Assembly (NCBI RefSeq): GCF_000661915.1
Contig: NZ_CP007509.1
Span: 2,559,501-2,623,500 of the forward strand
DNA: 64,000 bases
Direction: 5' to 3'
Origin: Stutzerimonas decontaminans
GTDB taxonomy: Bacteria; Pseudomonadota; Gammaproteobacteria; Pseudomonadales; Pseudomonadaceae
In this document: positions 34,546 to 42,993 of the stretch, one piece after another
How the letters are laid out: every line of letters starts with the position of its first letter
Numbering within the stretch: the stretch's first letter is position 1
Program-made: the position numbers and the translations under genes
The notes under the pieces: model-generated
What the model was told of the DNA's origin: nothing
Database searches by the model: none
The model's input: the letters and a program-made list of their open reading frames with translations, nothing else

Positions 34546-35309
34546 ACCTCTCACGGCGTATCTGGCTGACCGGCGCCAGCAGCGGCATCGGTCTGGAGCT
34601 GGCGCGTCTGCTGCTGGCCGAGGGTCATTGCCTGGCCCTGTCGGCACGCAGCGCCGGGCCACTGCAGGCCTTTGCCCGACGCTATCCGGGACGGGTCCTG
34701 GCGTTGCCCGGCGATCTCACCGACAGCGAGCAGGTACGCGCCATCGGCGCTGCGATCGAAGCGCAATGGGGTGCGCTGGACAGCGCGATCCTCAATGCCG
34801 GCAACTGCGAATACATCGACATAGAGCACTTCGAGGCGGCGCTGCTCGAGCGCGTGGTGCAAGCCAACCTGCTTTCGGCCGGCTACTGCATCGAGGCGGC
34901 GCTGCCCCTGCTGCGTCAGGGCGTGCGACCGCATCTGGTCGGTGTCGGCAGCTCGGTGACCTGGTTCGCGCTGCCTCGTGCCGGCGCCTACGGCGCATCC
35001 AAGGCCGCATTGCGCTATCTGCTCGAATCACTGCGGCTTGATCTGGCCAGTGAAGGCATCGACGTCACCCTGGTCAGCCCCGGATTCGTCGATACGCCAC
35101 TGACCCGCCGTAACGACTTCCCCATGCCACTGCGCTGGCCGGCGGACCGGGCTGCACGGCAGATCGCCCGACACCTCGAACGTCGCCCGCTGCACATCGA
35201 TTTCCCCGCGCCATTCATCTGGGCGCTGCGTCTGCTTTCACTTCTGCCCGCGCGCCTGCAGTTCGCCCTTGGCCGGCGAATGGCGCGCTCGCCCCTCAAG
35301 GAAGGTTAA
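34542..35309 (+). CDS. Short-chain dehydrogenase/reductase
   Basis: This 255-residue classical SDR has the NAD(P)-binding motif TGASSGIG (10-17), the LNAGN motif, the catalytic Ser in VGVGSSVTW and the YxxxK pair in YGASKAAL. The C-terminus is hydrophobic (FIWALRLLSLLPARLQFALG), suggesting membrane association. The ATG at 34542 overlaps the SnoaL stop. It lies in the photolyase-to-CFA operon, where it may reduce a modified acyl chain; the substrate is unknown. Confidence 0.9.
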   Translation: MNLSRRIWLTGASSGIGLELARLLLAEGHCLALSARSAGPLQAFARRYPGRVLALPGDLTDSEQVRAIGAAIEAQWGALDSAILNAGNCEYIDIEHFEAALLERVVQANLLSAGYCIEAALPLLRQGVRPHLVGVGSSVTWFALPRAGAYGASKAALRYLLESLRLDLASEGIDVTLVSPGFVDTPLTRRNDFPMPLRWPADRAARQIARHLERRPLHIDFPAPFIWALRLLSLLPARLQFALGRRMARSPLKEG

Positions 35310-35311
35310 CC

Positions 35312-36559
35312 ATGAAGATCGCCATCATCGGCAGCGGCATTTCCGGCCTCACCTGTGCCCACCTGCTTTCCCGCCAGCATCAGGTGACCGTATTCGAGTC
35401 GGCCAGCTGGATCGGAGGCCACACCCATACCGTGGACTTCCATCTACATGGTCGCGACTACGCCGTGGATACCGGTTTCATCGTCTTCAACGACTGGACC
35501 TATCCGAACTTCATCAAGCTGCTTGGGCAGCTCGGGGTGCGCTACAAGCCGACCGAGATGAGCTTCTCGGTCAGCGATCCGTTCAGCGACCTGGAATACA
35601 ATGGGCACGATCTCAATACCCTGTTCGCCCAGCGCAGCAACCTGTTCTCGCCGCCGTTCTGGGGGATGATCCGCGACATCCTCCGATTCAACCGCGAAGC
35701 GCTAGACGACTACCAGAATGGCCGCATCGGCCCGCATGTCACGCTGGGCAACTACCTCAAGCTCGGTCGCTACAGCCAGCGTTTCATCGATCACTACATC
35801 GTGCCCATGGGCGCGGCGATCTGGTCGATGTCGCTGGCCGATATGCTCGAGTTTCCGGTCGAGTTCTTCATCCGCTTTTTCAAGAACCACGGGCTGCTGT
35901 CGGTCAGCGATCGCCCGCAGTGGTACGTCATCGAGGGCGGCTCCAGCGCCTATGTTTCGCCGCTGACCAAGGGCTTCAGCGAACACATCCGCCTCAACTG
36001 CCCGGTGTTCGAGGTGCTGCGCGACGCCCACGGCGTGACCCTGCACAGCCCGGCAGGCGCCGAGCGTTTCGACAAGGTGGTGTTCGCCTGCCACAGCGAC
36101 CAGGCGCTACGCATGCTCGCCGAGCCTAGCCGGGCCGAGCGGGACATCCTCGGCGCACTCGGTTACGCCAGCAATGACGTGGTCCTGCACACCGACACCC
36201 GTCTGCTGCCCAAGCGGCGCCGTGCGTGGGCCAGCTGGAACTACCGGCTGGGCGGCCCGAGCGAACAGCTGGCGGCCGTGACCTACAACATGAACATCCT
36301 GCAGGGTATCGACTCGCCGGAAACCTTCTGCGTCAGCCTCAACCAGACCGACGCCATCGACCCGGAACAGATCCTCGCCCGCTTCACCTATGACCATCCG
36401 CAGTACAGCCTGGCCGGCATCGCCGCCCATGCCCGCGCCGACGAACTGCTCGGCGCGCACCATAGCTACTTCTGCGGCGCCTACTGGGGTAATGGGTTCC
36501 ATGAAGACGGCGTGGTCAGCGCATTGCGCGTCGCCGGCGCGTTCGGAGAGTCGCTGTGA
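35312..36559 (+). CDS. FAD-dependent oxidoreductase (amine-oxidase/desaturase-like)
   Basis: This 415-residue protein starts with the Rossmann FAD motif IIGSGISGLTCAHLLS (4-19), followed by FESASWIGGHTHTVDF and the C-terminal CGAYWGNGFHEDGVVSAL FAD-binding block. It belongs to the predicted NAD/FAD-binding group found beside CFA synthases and DUF1365 proteins in many bacteria. In furan-fatty-acid or light-linked lipid clusters this family may oxidise or desaturate the acyl chain; the exact reaction here is unknown. It follows the SDR gene by 2 bp and overlaps the DUF1365 gene by 4. Confidence 0.88.
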   Translation: MKIAIIGSGISGLTCAHLLSRQHQVTVFESASWIGGHTHTVDFHLHGRDYAVDTGFIVFNDWTYPNFIKLLGQLGVRYKPTEMSFSVSDPFSDLEYNGHDLNTLFAQRSNLFSPPFWGMIRDILRFNREALDDYQNGRIGPHVTLGNYLKLGRYSQRFIDHYIVPMGAAIWSMSLADMLEFPVEFFIRFFKNHGLLSVSDRPQWYVIEGGSSAYVSPLTKGFSEHIRLNCPVFEVLRDAHGVTLHSPAGAERFDKVVFACHSDQALRMLAEPSRAERDILGALGYASNDVVLHTDTRLLPKRRRAWASWNYRLGGPSEQLAAVTYNMNILQGIDSPETFCVSLNQTDAIDPEQILARFTYDHPQYSLAGIAAHARADELLGAHHSYFCGAYWGNGFHEDGVVSALRVAGAFGESL

Positions 36560-37371
36560 GCGCCGCCATCGAGCACAGCGCGCTGTATCGCGGCTGGGTG
36601 CAGCATCGGCGCTTCTCGCCGCGCGCCCACGCCTTCAGCTATCGCATGGGCCTGCTGTACCTCGATCTGGCCGAACAGGACGCCGTCTTCGGACTCTCGC
36701 CACTGAGCGGCCGCGCGCGCTTCGCGCCGTTCTCCTTCCGTGAACGCGACTACCTGCCGGAATACACCCGCCAGGGCATCGCTCTGGCCGATGCGGTCCG
36801 CCAGCGCGTTTCCGAGGCCCTCGGCCGTCCGGTCACTGGCGCCGTGCGTCTGCTGACCCAGCCGCGCAGCTGGGGGCTGTGTTTCAACCCGGTCAGCTTC
36901 TTCTATTGCTTCGATGAGCAGGAGCAGCTGGCAGCGGTGCTCTGCGAGGTCAGCAACACCCCGTGGCGCGAGCGCTATCACTACGTGCTGCCGGCCGCCG
37001 GCAATCGCAACCTGCGCTGCACAGTGGCCAAGACCTTCCATGTGTCGCCGTTCCTGCCGGGCAAACTGGAATACCGGATGCGTTTCAACCTACCGGGCCG
37101 GCGCATCGGCGTGCACATGGAGGACTGGCAAGGCGAGCGCAAGCTGTTCGATGCCACCCTCGGCCTGGAGCGTGAGGCACTGTCGCGCGGTGCGATACAC
37201 CGCTACCTGCTCGGTTTCCCCTGGATGACCGCCAAGACGCTGCTCGCCATCTACTGGCAAGCCTTGCGTCTGCTGCTCAAGCGCACCCCGATCTTCGCCC
37301 ACCAGCCCGCCAAGGCCCCCTACGGACTAGCCGTCACCCACACATCCGGAGCCCGCCATGAAGAGCACTAG
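36556..37371 (+). CDS. DUF1365 family protein
   Basis: This 271-residue protein has the DUF1365 pattern: SALYRGWVQHRRFSPRAHAF, VRLLTQPRSWGLCFNPVSF, FHVSPFLPGKLEYRMRF and a C-terminal hydrophobic PWMTAKTLLAIYWQALRLLLK helix that may associate with the membrane. The function is unknown; it is almost always next to a CFA synthase and an FAD oxidoreductase. The start is GTG at 36556, overlapping the previous stop, and its end overlaps cfa by 14 bases, so all these genes are coupled. Confidence 0.88.
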   Translation: MSAAIEHSALYRGWVQHRRFSPRAHAFSYRMGLLYLDLAEQDAVFGLSPLSGRARFAPFSFRERDYLPEYTRQGIALADAVRQRVSEALGRPVTGAVRLLTQPRSWGLCFNPVSFFYCFDEQEQLAAVLCEVSNTPWRERYHYVLPAAGNRNLRCTVAKTFHVSPFLPGKLEYRMRFNLPGRRIGVHMEDWQGERKLFDATLGLEREALSRGAIHRYLLGFPWMTAKTLLAIYWQALRLLLKRTPIFAHQPAKAPYGLAVTHTSGARHEEH

Positions 37372-38647
37372 CCTGACTGTCAAAGCCCGTCCACTGGCCG
37401 GCGTGGGGCTGGCCAGCGGTCTGTTGCGCCGCACTGTACTGCGTCAGCTGGAAAAGCTGCGCCACGGCCAGCTGACCTTGCGCGTCGGCGACGAGAGCCA
37501 GCTGTTCGGCGACCTGGCCAGCCCGCTGCAGGCTGAAATCCATATCGTCGACGGTGCCGCCTGGGGCCTGATCGCTGCCCGAGGCTCAATCGGCGCTGGT
37601 GAGGCCTACATCCATGGCTATTGGCACAGCCCGGACCTTACCGCGGTGATCCGCCTGTTCGTCGCCAACCTGGATGTGCTGGACAACATCGAGCGCGGCA
37701 GCCTCGCGCTGTTCGGCCAGCCGGTGATCAAGGCGCTGCACTGGCTCAATCGCAACACCCGTGCCGGTTCGCAGCGCAACATCGCCGCCCATTACGATCT
37801 CGGCAACGAGCTGTTCGAGCAGTTCCTCGACCCGACCATGATGTACTCGGCAGCGATGTTCACCTCCACCGAGCAGACTCTGGAACAGGCCCAGCTGCAC
37901 AAACTGGAACGCATCTGCGAGAAGCTCGATCTGCAGCCCGAGGACCATCTGCTGGAAATCGGCACCGGCTGGGGCAGCATGGCCCTCTATGCCGCCATCC
38001 ACCGTGGTTGCCGGGTGACCACCACCACGCTATCGCGCGAACAGTTCGCCTACACCCAGCGGCGCATCGAAGAACAGGGCCTGCAGGACCGCATCACCCT
38101 GCTACTCAAGGATTACCGCGACCTCGAAGGCCAGTTCGACAAGCTGGTGTCCATCGAGATGATCGAAGCGGTCGGCCATGATTTCCTGCCGACCTACTTC
38201 CGCCAATGCGCGCGCCTGCTCAAGGACGACGGCCTGATGTTGCTGCAGGCGATCACCATCCGTGACCAGCGCTACGAGCAGGCGCGGCGCAACGTCGACT
38301 TCATCCAGCGCTACATCTTTCCCGGCGGCGCTCTGCCGTCGATGCAGCGGATGCTCAATGTGGTGTCGCAGGACACCGACATGAACCTCCTGCACATGGA
38401 GGACTTTGGCGAGCATTACGCGCGCACCCTGCGCCTGTGGTACGAGAACTTCCGCCGCGCCCGCAGCGAGCTGGAGCGCCATGGCTACGACGACTATTTC
38501 TACCGGCTCTGGGAGTTCTACCTGTGCTACTGCGAGGGCGGCTTCATCGAGCGCGCCATCGGCACCGCACAGCTGCTGCTGGCCAAACCGGGCGCCCGTC
38601 GGAAACCGCTCTACGTCGCTTCAAGCGGCTCGAGCACCAACCGATAA
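37358..38647 (+). CDS. cfa: Cyclopropane-fatty-acid-phospholipid synthase family methyltransferase
   Basis: This 429-residue SAM-dependent enzyme adds a methylene group to unsaturated acyl chains of membrane phospholipids. The N-terminal lipid-binding domain (about 1-130) is followed by the SAM motif [12 protein letters not shown] (near 198-209), the substrate region [12 protein letters not shown] and [10 protein letters not shown] UfaM-like furan-fatty-acid methyltransferase is the main alternative, since in P. putida, as I recall, both types are light-induced. It ends the photolyase-lipid operon; the chemoreceptor gene follows after 31 bp and might be cotranscribed. Confidence 0.92.
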   Translation: MKSTSLTVKARPLAGVGLASGLLRRTVLRQLEKLRHGQLTLRVGDESQLFGDLASPLQAEIHIVDGAAWGLIAARGSIGAGEAYIHGYWHSPDLTAVIRLFVANLDVLDNIERGSLALFGQPVIKALHWLNRNTRAGSQRNIAAHYDLGNELFEQFLDPTMMYSAAMFTSTEQTLEQAQLHKLERICEKLDLQPEDHLLEIGTGWGSMALYAAIHRGCRVTTTTLSREQFAYTQRRIEEQGLQDRITLLLKDYRDLEGQFDKLVSIEMIEAVGHDFLPTYFRQCARLLKDDGLMLLQAITIRDQRYEQARRNVDFIQRYIFPGGALPSMQRMLNVVSQDTDMNLLHMEDFGEHYARTLRLWYENFRRARSELERHGYDDYFYRLWEFYLCYCEGGFIERAIGTAQLLLAKPGARRKPLYVASSGSSTNR

Positions 38648-38678
38648 CCGCGGCGCGTATCTTCATTCGGAGCATCCC

Positions 38679-40172
38679 ATGAACACCGACAGCGTCACGC
38701 TGCAAGCGCATTACCTCAAGGCCGATCGCATCATGCTCGGTGTTATCTGGTTCCTGGTGGCCTACTCCTTCGCGATTGCGGCGTTCTACGGCAATTGGGC
38801 TCAGGCGCTGGTCATCGGCGGGCTCACGGCTGTGGCAGTGACGGCGCTTCATCTGCTGATCCCCGGCCAGCGCCTGCTGCGCTGCGTGATCGGCGCCGCG
38901 TTCATGGTGCTGACGGCACTGCATATCAACCAGGCGCACGGCATGCTGGAGATGCACTTCGGCATCTTTGCCCTGCTGGCGTTCCTGGTGTACTACCGCG
39001 ACTGGCTGCCGATCGTGGTCGCCGCGGCAACCATCGCCGTGCATCACCTGAGCTTCTTCGCCCTACAGCAACAGGGCGGCAGCGTATTCCTGATTCCCGA
39101 TGGCAGTTGGAGTGCGGTATTCCTTCACGCCTTTTACGTGGTGCTGGAGAGCGCGATCCTGATCTACCTGGCGATACGCGCCAACGCCGAGGCCCGTGAG
39201 GGCGAAGCGTTGCTCGGGGCGGCAGCGGCTATCACCGCACATCCCGAGCGCATCGACCTGAGCTATCGCAGCCAGGCCAGCGGGCCGGTCACGCAGCGAT
39301 TCAATCATCTGCTGGATCAGCTGGGTGAGCTGGTCGGCGCGGTTGTGCGGGACACCGCCGGACTCGGCGGCACGGCTGCCAATCTGAGCGACGCCACACG
39401 CCAGATGCGGGACGGCGCCAGCCGTCAGCAGGACGAAACCGCTTACATGGTCGATGCAATGCAACAGATGGCCGTGGCCATCGACGACGTTGCGGGCCAT
39501 GCCGATCGCGCCGCCCAGGCGGCACAAGGCGCTAGCCAGAAGGCCGGTGAGGGCCGCAACGCAGTCAGCGGCGTGCGCAGCGAGATCAACACGCTTGCCG
39601 AGCACATCGAAGGGACCGACCGCACGGTCCAGGATCTCGCCGCGCAATCGGAGCAGATCGACCGGGTACTGGAAGTCATCCGTACCATCGCCGAACAGAC
39701 CAACCTGCTCGCCCTGAATGCCGCGATCGAAGCAGCACGTGCCGGCGAACAGGGCCGCGGCTTCGCCGTGGTCGCCGACGAGGTGCGCAATCTGGCGCAG
39801 AAGACTGCCGCCTCCACCACCGAAATCCAGGGCATCATCAGCCGCCTGCAGCAAGGTAGCCGCAAGGCTACCGACGCGATGCAGAACAGCCGTGACAGCG
39901 TGACTCGATGCGTCAGTAGCAGTCAGCAGACGACCGCTCTGCTGGATGCCATTGCCAGCGAGATCGAGGCGATCAGCCAGATGAACGAGATGATTGCCGC
40001 GGCGACCCACCAGCAGACCGCTGTCTCAGCCGATATGGGCCGCCATCTGCAGAGCGTTCAGCAGGTTGCCGAACGCAACGCCGATGACGCTAGCCGGCTG
40101 GACAACGAGGGTCGGCAGCTGCATGAACTCGCCGGCCGCCTGGGTAGCCTGAGCGGGCGCTTCACGCTCTAG
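38679..40172 (+). CDS. Methyl-accepting chemotaxis protein with membrane-embedded sensor
   Basis: This 497-residue protein has about six membrane helices in residues 18-165 and no periplasmic ligand domain or clear HAMP domain. A long cytosolic coiled-coil signalling domain follows, with the highly conserved hairpin tip [20 protein letters not shown] and [15 protein letters not shown]. Such receptors sense intramembrane cues such as redox or energy state. No CheR-binding pentapeptide is seen at the C-terminus. The ATG at 38679 follows GGAG 6 bases upstream; the frame extends upstream into cfa but without a usable start. It is only 31 bp after cfa. Confidence 0.92.
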   Translation: MNTDSVTLQAHYLKADRIMLGVIWFLVAYSFAIAAFYGNWAQALVIGGLTAVAVTALHLLIPGQRLLRCVIGAAFMVLTALHINQAHGMLEMHFGIFALLAFLVYYRDWLPIVVAAATIAVHHLSFFALQQQGGSVFLIPDGSWSAVFLHAFYVVLESAILIYLAIRANAEAREGEALLGAAAAITAHPERIDLSYRSQASGPVTQRFNHLLDQLGELVGAVVRDTAGLGGTAANLSDATRQMRDGASRQQDETAYMVDAMQQMAVAIDDVAGHADRAAQAAQGASQKAGEGRNAVSGVRSEINTLAEHIEGTDRTVQDLAAQSEQIDRVLEVIRTIAEQTNLLALNAAIEAARAGEQGRGFAVVADEVRNLAQKTAASTTEIQGIISRLQQGSRKATDAMQNSRDSVTRCVSSSQQTTALLDAIASEIEAISQMNEMIAAATHQQTAVSADMGRHLQSVQQVAERNADDASRLDNEGRQLHELAGRLGSLSGRFTL

Positions 40173-40191
40173 TCGGCCGGACGGCCCGCAT

Positions 40192-41529
40192 TCATCGGCG
40201 CCTGCGGGCGGTAGCCGAATGGGCCAGAGCCGCCGCGCTGGGCTGCTCGAAGGCCGCACATACCGCGGCGACCAGCAGCCGGGCGTGGGCCGGGATCACC
40301 AGGCCGCCCTCGTCGAGTTCGATCACGCCATCGGCGTGCAGCTGCCGCAGCGCCGGCCATTGCTGGGCATAGCGCTGCCTTGCATCTACGCCGCTGTGCA
40401 ATGCCAATGCGTCGAAATCCAGCTCGAAGGTGCAGTGCAGACGCTCGAACAGCAGGCGCTGCAGCTGGTCGACACGGCTGGCGTGCAGGCCGCAGACGCT
40501 TGGTAACTGTCCCTGATCGAGCGCCTGCTGATAGGCCTGCAGCGTGCAGGCGTTCTGCGAGTACAGCCCGCCGACGCGGCTGATGGCACCGACACCCAGA
40601 CCCAGGTGATCGCAATCACCGTGCAGCGTGTAGCCGACGATGTCGTGGTGCAGCGCGCCGATCTCCTGAGCCATGGCGAGGTCGTCATGGGGCAGGACGA
40701 ACTTGCCCAGCCCGATATAGCGATAGCCCGCAGCGCTCAGCTGCTCGACGCCGTGCCGGTACATCGCCAGCGTGTCGCAGGGCGAAGCCAGCCCCAGCCG
40801 CCCGGCACCGCCCGAGGCCGCTGGCGCCGCGTCTCGATAATCGAACATCGTCACCTGATCGGGCGCCAGCTCAATGATCGACGCCAACTTGCGCGCGAAG
40901 CTGGCCGGGGTCTGCCAGGATCTGCCGTAGCCCAGATCGAGGTTCACCGAGCGGTAATGCAGTGCGTGAGCCGCCTCGATCACAGCGCGGATGCGCGCGG
41001 AGCTGCGGAAATATTCCACGGTGCAGCCGTCATCGGCGCGCAGATCCGGCACGCCAACGCTGAGTTGGTTGAAACCGAGTTCGTGCAGCGCACCGATCAG
41101 CGGCCAGTCGACATGCGCCAGCTCGACTTCGGCAGTGAAGCTGGCAGCACCGGGCTCGGCGAAATGAAAGCGCGACTTGAGCACGCTCACCAGGTGCCGC
41201 ACGGATTCGATGCTCAACGCGCCAACGCCCAGCTGCAATTGCTCGACCCGCTGGAACGGGCCCACATGGCAGCCGAGTTGTTCGATTTCGCGCTCCAGAC
41301 GCAGCATGTAGCCCGCAATATCGTCTGGCTGCGAGCAAGCGCCGCCCGCCTGCTGAACCGATACGGAAAGCGCACGCCCAGCCCTACGGCTTTCGCGAAG
41401 TGCCCGCAGCAAATCCAGCGGAGCGATCCGGTCGCTGAAATCGGACGCAGCCGGATAGGTGCAATGCAGTTGCCCGATCTGTCCGTAGCGTTGTACCAGC
41501 GCGTCGTCCCAGGTCACTGAGCCAAGCAT
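40192..41529 (-). CDS. HemN-like protein lacking the radical-SAM cysteines
   Basis: This 445-residue protein aligns by eye with oxygen-independent coproporphyrinogen III oxidase, with conserved blocks such as GFNQLSVGVPDL, RSVNLDLGYGRSWQTPASFARKL, AGYRYIGLGKFVLP and LGLGVGAISRVGGLYSQNA. The CxxxCxxC Fe-S motif that should follow RALSVSV is absent: residues 52-70 read RALSVSVQQAGGACSQPDD, and the GGGTPT SAM-binding loop is LGVGALS. It can hardly do the radical-SAM reaction and may be a haem-binding or regulatory paralogue. The start has GGGAGG upstream. A candidate ANR/DNR box lies about 73 bp upstream. Confidence 0.85.
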   Translation of the reverse strand: MLGSVTWDDALVQRYGQIGQLHCTYPAASDFSDRIAPLDLLRALRESRRAGRALSVSVQQAGGACSQPDDIAGYMLRLEREIEQLGCHVGPFQRVEQLQLGVGALSIESVRHLVSVLKSRFHFAEPGAASFTAEVELAHVDWPLIGALHELGFNQLSVGVPDLRADDGCTVEYFRSSARIRAVIEAAHALHYRSVNLDLGYGRSWQTPASFARKLASIIELAPDQVTMFDYRDAAPAASGGAGRLGLASPCDTLAMYRHGVEQLSAAGYRYIGLGKFVLPHDDLAMAQEIGALHHDIVGYTLHGDCDHLGLGVGAISRVGGLYSQNACTLQAYQQALDQGQLPSVCGLHASRVDQLQRLLFERLHCTFELDFDALALHSGVDARQRYAQQWPALRQLHADGVIELDEGGLVIPAHARLLVAAVCAAFEQPSAAALAHSATARRRR

Positions 41530-41601
41530 GAGTGCCTCCCGCCTGCGAATATCGCGTCTATTGCCTTACGCGGCATCATCCGCGAGCCAGGGCAGACGAC
41601 G

Positions 41602-41615
41602 TTGACGTCCGTCAA
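41602..41615 (-). promoter_or_regulatory. ANR/DNR (FNR-type) box
   Basis: TTGAC-GTCC-GTCAA is a perfect dyad close to the TTGAT-N4-ATCAA consensus, with one change in each half. It lies between the HemN-like gene (start 41529) and the sirtuin gene (start 41788) and could place the HemN-like gene under low-oxygen or NO control. Confidence 0.5.
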
Positions 41616-41787
41616 GTAGGTGACAGATGGCATCGACGCACGGCTGGACGGTCAGAACTCCGACGCGAAACAGGCCGACTTCCTGAAGGGAACATGCCGG
41701 CGAACGCCGCTGGCGCCCCTCTACGCTTTGGAAAAGCCAGGAGCGCGGTGGTATTCATAGGCAGCCCATCCATACCCGGAGCCGATC

Positions 41788-42546
41788 GTGATTCCAGATT
41801 CCCTGATTTGCGCCCTGCGCTCGGCGCGCCATGTCGTCGTGTTCACCGGAGCCGGCGTTTCCGCCGAGAGCGGTATCCCGACCTTCCGCGATGCACTGAG
41901 CGGTTTATGGGAGCGCTTCGACCCCAGCGAGCTGGCGACACCCGAAGCGTTCCGCCGCGACCCGGCGCTGGTCTGGGGTTGGTACGAATGGCGGCGCATG
42001 CAGGTCCTCAAAGCTCGGCCGAATCCTGCTCATGTGGCCATCGCCGAACTGGCGCACCATGTACCGCGGCTGACGCTGATCACGCAGAACGTCGATGACC
42101 TGCACGAGCGCGCTGGCAGTCAGGGCGTCATTCACCTGCACGGCAACCTGCACCGACCGCGCTGCTTCGCCTGCGCCCGCGAGCCGGCCGAGCCACTGCC
42201 GGTGGCTGAGGAGCCCGAAGGTGGCCGACGCCTCGAACCGCCCCGCTGCAGCCATTGCGGCGGACAGCTGCGCCCCGGGGTGGTGTGGTTCGGCGAAAGC
42301 CTGCCGGTCGACGCCCTGAACGCGGCGTTCCAGGCGGCTGGCGAATGCGATCTGCTGCTGTCGGTGGGCACCTCCGGCGTGGTCTATCCCGCCGCTGAGG
42401 TGCCGCACCGGGCGCGTGACGCCGGAGCCACCGTGGTGCACGTCAACCCACAGGGCGAGCCGACTGCCGGCAACCGCGAGTACCTGATCGCCCTGCCCGC
42501 CGGCGAGGCACTGCCCGAATTGCTCCGAGCGGCGTCTGGCGCCTGA
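41788..42546 (+). CDS. cobB: Sir2-family NAD-dependent deacylase, class III (CobB/SIRT5-like)
   Basis: This 252-residue enzyme removes acyl groups from lysines using NAD+. The NAD motif GAGVSAESGIPTFRD is at 21-35, TQNVDDLHERAG at about 99-110, and the catalytic His is near 118 in HLHGN. Zinc cysteines are at about 126, 129, 154 and 157. Tyr66 and Arg69 in WYEWRR form the YxxR pair that in SIRT5-type enzymes favours succinyl- and malonyl-lysine, so desuccinylase activity is likely. The start is GTG at 41788 with GGAG upstream. The gene stands alone; the nitrite reductase leader begins about 230 bp after its stop. Confidence 0.93.
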   Translation: MIPDSLICALRSARHVVVFTGAGVSAESGIPTFRDALSGLWERFDPSELATPEAFRRDPALVWGWYEWRRMQVLKARPNPAHVAIAELAHHVPRLTLITQNVDDLHERAGSQGVIHLHGNLHRPRCFACAREPAEPLPVAEEPEGGRRLEPPRCSHCGGQLRPGVVWFGESLPVDALNAAFQAAGECDLLLSVGTSGVVYPAAEVPHRARDAGATVVHVNPQGEPTAGNREYLIALPAGEALPELLRAASGA

Positions 42547-42752
42547 CGCCGAGACAATCTGCTCCCTGCCTCGGGGACCTGATCGCCCCAAAGCGGGGAG
42601 CGCGATTGCATCGCCGCACTGTTCTGGTTCAAGTCTGCCGCGCTCAGGTCGCAGTGACGGACGCTGATTCGCTCAGCATCCCGGCAAGCAACACCGCGTA
42701 ACGCCGCGCAATCGCGCGACTTACAGCCGCAAGTCCACGCTAACGGACAAGC

Positions 42753-42768
42753 TGGCATACAACCTGCA
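42753..42768 (+). promoter_or_regulatory. Sigma-54 promoter of the nirBD operon
   Basis: TGGCAT at 42753-42758 and CTGCA at 42764-42768 place the -24 GG and -12 GC ten bases apart, as required for RpoN. Transcription would start near 42780, giving a leader of about 215 nt. This fits NtrC-type nitrogen control. No NtrC site was identified with confidence in 42547-42750. Confidence 0.75.
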
Positions 42769-42810
42769 ATCACCCTGGCAACACCTGCCGCCTCGCGGCA
42801 GGACGTCCCA

Positions 42811-42947
42811 GACGGTCAGCGGCGACCGTCAAGCCAAGCGGCGCGGGACCGGGTGTAGCAGGCAACGAGGCCTGACCGACCACCCCACACACCACTAATT
42901 ACCAGGCAAAGGCGCCTGGAGCTGATACCAGCTCCAGGCGCCTTTTT
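42811..42947 (+). promoter_or_regulatory. ANTAR-type antitermination leader with intrinsic terminator before nirB
   Basis: Three hairpins have 6-base loops with A at position 1 and G at position 4, the ANTAR-protein target rule: 42811-42830 (loop AGCGGC), 42859-42874 (loop AACGAG, with GGGTG/CACCC flanks that can pair) and 42902-42919 (loop AAAGGC). The third shares its 3' arm with the 5' arm of a terminator: a 14-bp stem at 42910-42923 / 42930-42943 followed by TTTTTGCGTTTT. Binding of a NasT-like protein would stabilise the loop hairpins and prevent termination. Confidence 0.75.
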
Positions 42948-42993
42948 GCGTTTTGCCGGCCCAGTGCCGCAGCAGCTCGACTGAGGAAAGGCC

